Shown: in pieces, positions 55,448-64,000 of the stretch
How the letters are laid out: every line of letters begins with the position of its first letter
How positions within the stretch are numbered: the stretch's first letter is position 1
Source of the DNA: Davidsoniella eucalypti
Lineage: Eukaryota; Ascomycota; Sordariomycetes; Microascales; Ceratocystidaceae
Assembly (NCBI GenBank): GCA_004009845.1
Contig: RMBW01000002.1
Location: forward strand, 434,001-498,000
Direction: 5' to 3'
Length of the DNA stretch: 64,000 nucleotides
Notes under the pieces: model-generated
What the model was told of the DNA's origin: nothing
Database searches by the model: none
What the model saw: only the letters and a program-made list of their open reading frames with translations
Program-made: the position numbers and the translations under genes

Positions 55448-56721
55448 TCACATTGACATATTATATTTTAGCTCGAATGTCTCAGCAGACGGATCGTCTG
55501 CGTCCTGCAATGCCAAAACTGCAGTATCTTCATCATCTGCGGTCAAAACAGGATGAAACGTCGGATCCCTATCGTCAACGCCCGTAACATCTAAATTCTG
55601 TGAGTGCAAGTGGCTCTCCATCAACACAGTGTCTACGGCAGCCATATCATCTATATCGGGTGCCTCTATACGTCTTCGCTTAGTTGGCGGTTGTGTTGAC
55701 GCAGCCAGGAGCGAAGACTCATGTAGAGCATCGTGACTGGGCATATCATTGGCCTGTTCTACTGATACGGCATGATGCACCAGGTGCTGCGAATCTGATC
55801 CATTGAGTGGATTGCCTTGCGAGATGATATCATTATCAGATCCTACTGGACCTGGTGCTATGATATCGGTGCTGACTACAACAGACATATCGCCACCTAG
55901 AGAGGTTGATGGTTGGACACTAACTAGGGCAGGATCTGTAGGAGGCTCTGTAGGGAGAGACACAACTGGATGAGTCATGTTAGTAGCATTGGCGGGTGTG
56001 ACGGACGCGGTGACAGCTGGATCAACAGGAATCTCGTCTCCCAGGTCCATGCTCGGATTATGCATAGGGAAATAGATATTCTGCTGTTGCTGTGGCTGCA
56101 TGAGAAGTTGGTTTTGACGCTGAGTCTGGTACGAAGACATGATATGGTTTTGCATCATCATCTGTTGTTGTTGTTGTTGCTGCTGCTGCTGCTGTTGCGT
56201 CGTATCAGCTGACATGGTCTGCACTACAAGCTGGATCTGTTGTTGTGACTGCTGCAGCTCGATATCCGATGCGGTATGCTGCTGATTCTGGGATGAAGAT
56301 AACGGAACTTGAGACGAAAGTGGCTCCAGAGGCTCCTGATGCTCAGCGTCCTCAGACTTCTTGCCTGGACGTCCGCGGCCAGGACCTGGACGGCGAGTGA
56401 TGGGATTATGAGTGGGGTCCCGAGCCTTGCCATCGGGAGCAGAAATAACCGAGGTCTCGGTGTCTTTTTTGGACCGCCGAAGACCTTGGAAGTGTTGGCT
56501 AGCGTTTGATATATTTAGCGACCATATGTTGTCATGACTAGATCGATTTGTTCTTACCGACATCCTTCATTAGTGAAGCCATGGCCCTGAAGGCGCATAG
56601 TAGATCCGATCTGTGACCATTCCACACCACTGATAACACCAACACTTTTGATGTTGAGAATCGCAAGAAACAAATCACGGTCGGCCTTGTCTGTCCAAGT
56701 CTTATTTAACATCTTTGACAT
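55448..56721 (-). CDS. Myb/SANT-like protein with AT-hook and polyQ (gene 2 of the pair)
   Basis: The exons are 56721-56558 and 56498-55448, giving 404 residues. The 59-nt intron (GTAAGA to CGCTAG) is phase 2 and joins FTNEGC-R-QHFQGLRRSKKD, the same position as in the neighbouring gene. The N-terminal 60 residues form the Myb/SANT-like module (TWTDKADRDLFLAILNIKS, GVEWSQIGSTM). An AT-hook-like PGPGRGRPGKK follows at about residue 80-95. Next are Gln-rich segments with a pure Q12 tract (56162-56197) and MQPQQQQN, then a Thr/Val/Pro/Asp-rich acidic region. A nuclear localisation-like PTKRRRIE lies near residue 330. The C-terminus is acidic. This looks like a transcriptional regulator with a Q-rich activation-type region; targets are unknown. 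Confidence 0.82.
56162..56197 (-). repeat. Polyglutamine codon tract (12 codons, CAA/CAG mixed)
   Basis: Twelve consecutive Gln codons lie inside Myb-like gene 2: one CAA, five CAG, five CAA, then one CAG in the coding direction. The mixed codons reduce slippage, which suggests the tract is old or constrained rather than freshly expanded. Confidence 0.85.
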
Positions 56722-59700
56722 TGTGGGCAGTAAGATAAAGCTGCTCTGTAGCTCGCGTGGCCGTATAGAATTGGAGATCAAATATAAATTGTTCTGTACT
56801 ATGGCTACACGTCGTTACTATTGGATATTTGTGTAGCGGTACTTTTCTGGGTGGTGGGCAGATAGCACAAGACCAGATAAGTTCTGAATCCTCAGTGAAA
56901 CAAACTAGTCTTCTTGATAAATCTTGAGAAAAGGATGCATATGCTACAAACCACTTGTTTCTGTTGCCAATTCAGTGGCTACAGGTGACGATGATTGAGG
57001 TCTGAAAATATCGGTGCCAATTGGCTACAGTCTACGATGTATATAGATATACAGCTGCTCACTGATTTCTTCTCTTTTAAGCTCCTGCTTGATACTGATA
57101 CTTTTTTCCGCTATAATGGACACGAGCGAAAGAAATCACGACAGAACAGTCTATGGCCTCGATTACAGACGAAAATGGATGGCCAAATCAGAATAAGAAG
57201 CAAAAAAGGTTGGTCAGGAGGCGTGTAAGTGCTAAGTGACGTTCAAGTAGGATTCGGCAGCAATGCACAGATAAATTGGGTGGTTGTGGAGATAATATCA
57301 AAGAGAACCGATTTGGATGTGCCTTTTAATGGTCTAATGATATTCGCGATATCACGAAGATGGCAGATTTGGTGGAAATGAGGAGTAATTGATGGAGAAA
57401 TCTGGTAGCGTTCATAACGCGAAATAAACAAGAGGTACGTATCCATTAATATGGGGCCTTTGACGGTTATGACCATGTGTCACGTGTGTTTCGGGTTATT
57501 GACTTTATAGTAACCCTATGGTTGTGCCTCCATTTTTTCTATTTCACCTACATGGGTTTTTAGCTTTTATTTCAATGTGGTATTATTTATCAAACAATGT
57601 AGTGACCTTGTATAAACTTAGCTCGTGTTTGTCACACCTCGTAGAATATTAGCGCAAAGAGTTGCAACGAGAGCATAAGCTGTGGGATGTTCACAGGTCT
57701 AGGTACCTTTTAGTATGTGGTAGTAATATATACTGTGCATTTCAGGGATCTTTCAGTTGTAGCAGGTTGTCCCGGCCGCAAAGCTAGTGGTGTCAGACGC
57801 TATAAACGGGCGTAGGAGAAAGTCGGCACAATGTGTTATGCCTAACTGGGCAGGTGTCGTATCAATACAGTTGTGCAGTCAGGGTTCTCTAAATTCACGT
57901 CATGATAGTATACAGTGTTTAAAGACTTGATTATTTTTCCCTGACAGACAGACTTGCTTTGGAAGAGGACCGTGGAAATCGTTGATGTTTTATTGTTCTT
58001 ATGGCATTTTGGTAATGTCCTGCATTATGAAAAGTATGAAGACAAATGACTTGCGCGAACTCAAGCTTAAAAGACGGAATCATATTTCTAGGCCTACGAA
58101 GAGAAGATAGTTGTGTAGGGAAAATGAGGCCTTACGATCATTAAAAAGGATTTTCAAAGTGGTGCTCTGCTGCCTAGAGGGAAGCAATGAAGGAAGGGGC
58201 ACGTGCACGAAATAGCTTGCTAAAAAATCTCACGTGTCTACGCGTAGCTTTGGCGTTGATACTAAATGCCAAAAAGGGTAATACCCGCTTTGAGGCGCGT
58301 CTGCCGCGTCTCAGGCACTCATTTAGTGGGGTATATGCCATGCTAATTTATTCCTTGTACATACAGATATGTATATGCCTTGAATATCAGGTGTATTTCA
58401 CCTCTCATTTTGTCTAGCAATGGTTCTCCTTTGTAGTATCAGGAGAGGAGGGGTATATCTTAACACAATAGGGGTGTTCATGTTAGTATGACTAATTCAG
58501 AAAAGCCCTTAGCTACGATTGAACCACTTATTTCAACAACAAACATCGGATATATCATGGGTTGTGCTGAATATGGCTGATGAAACGGGCGTTTACCGTG
58601 CTTAGATAACTATATCGCTCCCGAGTATATCCGAGCAGACATCATAAGGAGACTTAAAAGCATGTACATATGTATATGGAAACAATAATATATAGTAGAT
58701 GATCAAGTAGAGAGCATGGCATTATATTGATATGACGTCTGTATCACGTACCTACATGTACATGCATCAATGATTCGGAAATGGCACAAGGAGTGAGGAT
58801 GGCGACTGTGCTCTTTGCAATGTACAATGAACTGGAACCAAGAAAAGAGGTAGATAAAACACTGTTGCATGATAGGACACAAAATCTAGAACTGGCATCA
58901 TGTATTTTGACCGATATCATTCCATGCAACAACGCCAGTCTAAAAAGAACAAGAAATGCGAGTGTTGTTCTAGGCCTTGGTATGACGCCATTACATATGA
59001 TGTATGATATGAGAGAACAAACGTATCTGTATGTAGTATTATAGCGAGAAGTCTAAAGCGAAAGTGTTGTTGTACAGATACATGATGTTTATGACCAGAT
59101 ATTCATTTAATCAACGAAGACAAGGACTTCTCGCATATATGTACATATGTCCATAGAAGGTAACTTATAACCATCTGGAAATGAATCAATGGGTCCATAT
59201 AACTCTATAGTATAGCACAAGTTATGACTGTATATCTTGAGTCCAATATAGGTATTATTTACATATCTGTATTTTTGTTTTTGTTTGTACAATGTACCTA
59301 TACATAAGAGGGTTGAGACTTGTGTTTTTTTCTTATTTTTTCCTTACAGCAAAAAGAAGATGTGGTGATGCCTAAACACGTAAAGCGTAAGCAGGCTGAG
59401 GATCGATTGAAATGTAATAACAGTAAAACAAAAAGGAAAAAAGAAAGAGGCGGTGCTCGAAGAAAAAAAGTACATCGAAATTGGGCAAGCGAATGAAACG
59501 TAAAATTGACACATGTCTACAACTATGTACATACAGATATAGCATATACTGATAGGCTATCGGATTAGTACGTACATATTCTTCCCTATGATTGAATCTA
59601 CTGATATGACCGGGGAGTTTCGTATGTTCTCTTAATTTTTTTAGAGTGTGGCTGCCGTAAAATGTGCCTTTTTGGGGCTATCAAAGCTTGCATATATATA

Positions 59701-62700
59701 TAATGTAATACTTCAATCTAGGCTAACAAGCAGAAAAGAAGTACTGGTAGTTGACTTTGATGACTTAAGCTAAGCCCAATAGGGCATATAATTGATACCG
59801 CTAATTTAGTAAACAATAGTCAATGATGCACAACAGCTTGTATTGTTGGGGAAAGTAGAATAGGCTATGACAGTTGTACACCTGTATTTGGGCTTGAAGA
59901 AATCCAGGCTGATTCTGTGCTGTCGAGTTCTAGGCTTAGGATTAAAAGCCATGCTTGAATAGTTGTACAGAGCCAATGCGCTGTCTAACCGCGAGAACGA
60001 CCGATAAGCTGGTTGATATGTGGATACACAGACTGTAGCGCATGACCAACAGACCAGTATGTATGTATGTCAACAGGCAGATAAAATAGGTTGGCACAGC
60101 TTCGGTGATAAAGAATGAGAGAGAGAGAGAAGATTGGAGGGAGCGGCCTCCTTGATGTTACGCTACTATGTTTAGGCTTGGAAAAGGCGGAGAGAAAAAT
60201 ACAAGGTAAACAATGACTAAATTAGGCGGACACAGCATCATAGCACGAAAAGGAATGGAGCTCAAAGGTATCAAAATAAACACAAAAAATTAGCGACCTA
60301 TGACAACAGCAAACCCACATCACTCTTTTTGTTGTTGATTGAATGTGTTTTTGCCTGGCTTTTTTCTGTAAGGCATTCTTGTGGGTGTTTTAGGCCCTGT
60401 AAAGAGGGTGGCTTTACATAAATTGAGGCCTCAATTTGGAAGCATTTCAGAACTATAGGGCCTGCATGTGGATTTTTGTGGGGGTTAACGATGCTTAGAT
60501 AGTTGGCACAAAATTAATTTTTATTGTTGTTTTTATTTTTGATAGCAACTAGAAAAAGGCGAGGCGTCCCATCTGCTTGCTTCAAAATATCTTTCCTCCT
60601 TCAAACCACGCCGACTCGAGCTTGCTATACCACCGACCTTTGCGATAGCGTCATCTCACATCGCTTATTTCTACCATATTTGTCTTTGGTCTGTTATTGT
60701 CTCGTCGACTCCATCCCATAGTATCTTTCTTTCTCCTGCCCCAGGACCCGTCCATCCAGTCGAGCCTCCATCTTCCCAATATCGATCACCAACACTCTAG
60801 ACTCTGTTGGCTAGACCACCACGCCCCTTTGACCTTGACCGAGACTTGTACGTATGGAGACTCCACAGCCCTCAACCTATGTTCCCCTCCCCCTTTCCCA
60901 TATGCCCTTTGACCCGGCCTAAATTCACGCTATGCTCCTTGCACTGTTTGTGGACCACTACAGACGCTTGCTTGAGTGTGTGAATTCATTGCCCGGTGCT
61001 AGTCCCGTGCCCACATGCCAATAGTGTTATTCCAAACGCCTCAGCCCGCCCAAGACGAGATGGATATGCCCTGCTTTGCTGTCTGTTCTATGTCTGCCCT
61101 TCTGATGGCTGCCTCTACTGCTGTAACCGCTGACTGCTAGGTGCCCTTCGGCGCCTGGACACTCTTGAAACTCTTTCCGCCTGCTTGCCTGCTCACTACG
61201 TTGCCGACTCCTCGATGCTTGCTTGACCTCTCTCGTCCGTCTCTATTTTCTACCATGCACTTCTGGAATGCCGCACCGTGCTACCAGCCTGCCAACGCAC
61301 CGATTTTGCATCGTGCTGTATCTTTCTAGCTCATATAATGTGCGGGTACAATCTCTGGCAGAGTTTTGCGAACGATCATCAAAGTATATCTTGTTTTCTG
61401 GCGAAAGAAGGCAATTTCACATCTGCACAGGTATCCGAGTCACATGCATACTATTGCCAAGTACCAAAAATAAGACTAAGAAACAAAGAAAGAACAAAAT
61501 ATGGCGGCAACCACCGGAAAATTGCATTTACCAATACCATGTCAGATCGAACTGCGTGTCATAGCCTTTTTACGCCGCAATATTGCACATGATGAATCTC
61601 GCCTCGATATGCCAACCCCATGTGTGTGTGCCAATGATGGTGGTTTGCTCTATAGCACTGAACTCTACGACATGAAGTCTCATGTCGTCCTGGGCCCTCT
61701 CTATGCACAGTATGCAGACTCATTTCAAGAAACGATAACTCAACTACAAGATCTTTCTCAATGAGAAGAGAAGCTGGCCCTCTGATATGTGCTGGTAGCC
61801 TCGCCTGGCTTGAAAGTTTCGCCAGCGAAATTCCAGCAACCCCGGCCTCTGTCGTGCCGGTTCCATTCGATGATCTGACTTGTCTCTCGAATGACTGTGC
61901 ACGAACAAGCAAGACAGAGTCAAACCCATCACCATTGCTGCCGATCTAGTCGAAAAAACTACCTACATGCCTGACAACACCGAAGTATGGTTATGCCTCA
62001 GGGACTGTATACAAGAAAAAGAGACCGACGAGCGAGCGAATATCACGACGAGCATTGAAACGAAGCAAGAAAACCGCAAGCAAGCAGCGCTGAAGACATG
62101 ACGCGGAAGGATTTGGAGGGGCTGCTGCATTTACTATAGCCCTATCTTCTACTGTACTCTCCTAGACTCTTCTTGTGACGAGGCAGTAGTAGAGCCAAAT
62201 CCGGGCTGTCCTAATCGGGAAGACAAGGTAACGAATACACAAGTGGTGAACCGGCATAACACTGGGCTGGGCCACGATTGGTACACACTTGGCCGTAGAA
62301 TAAGGGTAGCTAGCACAACTATGACTGTGCGGACTGGGAACTGGCTGGCTGTCCTTTCTTATGCTGCCAGACAGATCCGCACTTATACACCCCTGGCGTG
62401 TATTGTCTTTCTTTTTCTTTTCTTTTTGACCTGGACCAGGCTTGGGTCTTCTGTTCCTGCTTTTCGGGCTTGATCCCTGCCTGCTGCCTACACTTCTCCC
62501 TGCTTGCTTGCTCGACGGCAACTGTTGAGCTGGGCTTGTGCTAGGTGGTGTTGGTGCACATGATGAGACTGAATATCTACCTCTGCTTCAACAAGATATC
62601 GAATCTCTTTCTTCTATATTCTCTCATCGTTCAATATTGTCGAAGAAAGTTGCCGGTTGCCATATTTTCCCAGACATCTTATCCAAGATCCAGAGGCCAG

Positions 62701-63630
62701 AAAAACCAGAGACATCAATAAAAGCATCGACAGCCCGCAGACAAAAATAGACGAAAGGCAACATCCAGATCGAGTAAACCCATCCGATACAAGTTCATCA
62801 TTCATACCAGCCTCGAGTCGCTTCCGCTATCCATCAATCGATACCGCTACCGAGCCGTCTAGGAGTGTCGTTGAGATCTTGCGCTGCCAGCCTGCCCTTA
62901 TTCCACTCACCAAGATACTGTTGTCGCAGTTTGTTGCACCCAAACATCCTGATAGAAGACTCTGGAGGACCCACGATAGGGAACCTGCAACTCATCCTGA
63001 TTCACGTCGCATGTTCATGGATCGCTTCTGGCCTTGAAATCGATATAAACGCAACCGGTGGGATCGTCATTCTCTCGGGCTGTGGGCGACTCTATAGCTC
63101 ACTCAGTCAGCCTATCTGGTGTCTTCTGTTTCTCTATCCACCTGCCTGCTTTCTCTTACCTCTTCCATCGTACCATCTTCCTTGTCCTGGATATATCTTC
63201 GTGGTCCATTCGGCTGCTATTACAAGTTCTGCTTCCTTCGATCAGTATTGCCTCGTTTCTTTACATATATCAGTCCCTCCTGATTGGTTGGATCACTAAT
63301 AGGCTCTGGTTTGTCCTGGTCGCCGATTCTCTGATATATGGAGTTGCGTGTGCCTCTTCTCTGCCAACGTTACCGAGCTACGCTTATAGATAGTTACCCG
63401 AGACCTTTTGTACATGTCGCCGTGGGGTTATACTTGCTTACCTCACAACTACTTCCTGCACACTTTGATGTGTGCTATTTATACTAAACAAATTCTTCCC
63501 TAGGGCTCAACACTTGCACACATATATATATCTCCATATATACCTCTTCTATCCTGTGTTCGACGCTCCCTTGGATTATACTTGCTGTCTGTTTCACACA
63601 TCTACGCATATTCATAACGTACTTCTCAAG
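56722..63630. other. 6.9 kb gene-poor tract with long pyrimidine-rich leader
   Basis: No frame here has convincing protein composition plus a start or splice pattern. To about 60,500 the sequence is AT-rich, with a (GA)7 run at 60117-60130. From about 60,550 to 63,630 it becomes markedly C/T-rich with balanced GC, unlike the AT-rich spacers, and carries many short upstream ATG frames. This resembles a very long 5' UTR or an upstream non-coding transcript for the Myb-like gene at 63631. No tRNA was found. Confidence 0.45.
60117..60130. repeat. (GA)7 microsatellite
   Basis: A simple GA dinucleotide run, with no special context seen. Confidence 0.85.
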
Positions 63631-64000
63631 ATGCCCAAGTTCGACGAAGCCTCTGTGCGTTTGCTCTATGCAATCATCAAGCAATTCAACACCCGAAACG
63701 TAAGTCCAATACCATTATGTCCTATGGATATCTCGGTGATTTCTTAGCTCCTAGTTCCGACTTGACACTAACATGCCGGTCTTATCTCTAGATCAACTGG
63801 GACGATGTCGCTGTCGAAGCAGGTCTAGTGCCGACATCCCGGAGCGGCCATGCTGCACGTATGCGATTCTGCCGTTTGAGAGACAGCCTCAACGAAGACA
63901 ATAGTCGCAATTCTAGTGAAAGCGGTAAACAAAAACGTCCAGCTGCTCAGAATACTCGACCTTCAAAACGCCCTCGTCTTATGTATTCTGTGAACTCGCC
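63631..64000 (+). CDS. Myb/SANT-like protein, 5' part (runs off window)
   Basis: The exons are 63631-63699 and 63792 to beyond the end. The 92-nt intron (GTAAGT, CACTAAC branch, CTCTAG) is phase 0 and joins FNTRN-INWDDVAVEAGL. The N-terminus (MPKFDEASVRLLYAIIKQF, then NWDDVAVEAG, GHAARMRFCRLRDSL) fits the same short fungal Myb/SANT-like module as the two genes to the left, but the intron position differs and the helix 3 sequence is distinct. After it comes a basic Ser/Lys/Pro-rich stretch with SKRPRL. About 92 residues are visible. The real length and C-terminal content are outside the window. Confidence 0.7.

Noticed and set aside
58781..59044. Plus-strand frame of 87 codons at 58.8 kb
   Set aside because: No upstream promoter-like sequence, splice sites or recognisable motif; the length is expected by chance in 6.9 kb.
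61501..61949. Plus- and minus-strand frames of 60-117 codons near 61.7 kb
   Set aside because: Frames on both strands overlap and none has a domain. They fit the general openness of this C/T-rich tract.
1..64000. CRISPR array, bacterial operons or phage genes
   Set aside because: The window is eukaryotic, with spliceosomal introns throughout; no regularly spaced repeats were seen.

Overview
The window is a stretch of nuclear chromosome from a filamentous ascomycete (Pezizomycotina). The evidence is short introns of about 55-80 nt with GTAAGT-type donors, CTAAC/CTGAC branch sites and YAG acceptors; GC-biased exons set in AT-rich intergenic DNA; a HET-domain gene and an LsdA/Rds1-like secreted protein; and conserved single-copy eukaryotic genes. 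I cannot name the class or genus. There are seventeen protein-coding genes or gene ends, long gene-free tracts, two small inverted-repeat elements, and no recognisable tRNA, rRNA or CRISPR.

Layout. 1-2538: 3' part of SSD1 (+). 5652-6668: secreted ferritin-like LsdA/Rds1-type protein (+). 7552-9171: SAD1/USP39 (-). 9518-12392: UTP13 (-). 12670-13113: inverted-repeat element. 14248-15108: YIH1/IMPACT (+), convergent with a CASTOR-like ACT-domain protein at 15454-16716 (-). 19107-19238: a second inverted-repeat element. 19774-21584: conserved membrane protein of unknown function (+), with a decayed inverted partial copy near 18.7 kb. 21585-28924: 7.3 kb with no convincing gene. 28925-32153: malic enzyme (+) with two alternative first exons. 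33489-36688: HET protein (+). 40065-42920: GAS2/GAR-domain protein (+). 44198-47228: coiled-coil protein (-). 48191-49681: LIN1/CD2BP2 (+). 50100-51654: RVB2 (-), head to head with UFD1 at 52243-53338 (+). 53762-54655 and 55448-56721: two adjacent Myb/SANT-like genes (-). 56722-63630: a 6.9 kb gene-poor tract. 63631 to the end: a third, partial Myb/SANT-like gene (+).

Functional themes. Housekeeping RNA biology is well represented (SSD1, SAD1, UTP13, LIN1), as are AAA and Cdc48 pathway proteins (RVB2, UFD1). YIH1 (Gcn2 regulator) and the CASTOR-like protein (amino-acid sensing towards TORC1 in animals) are convergent neighbours. The most striking reading is the malic enzyme locus. An upstream Ser-rich exon and a downstream exon with a mitochondrial-type presequence both join the same catalytic body in a compatible phase, which predicts two products with different N-termini from two promoters.

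Exon structures come from reading splice signals and checking phase. Most spliced models close exactly in frame. No database comparison was possible, so family names rest on recognition of motifs and overall sequence.
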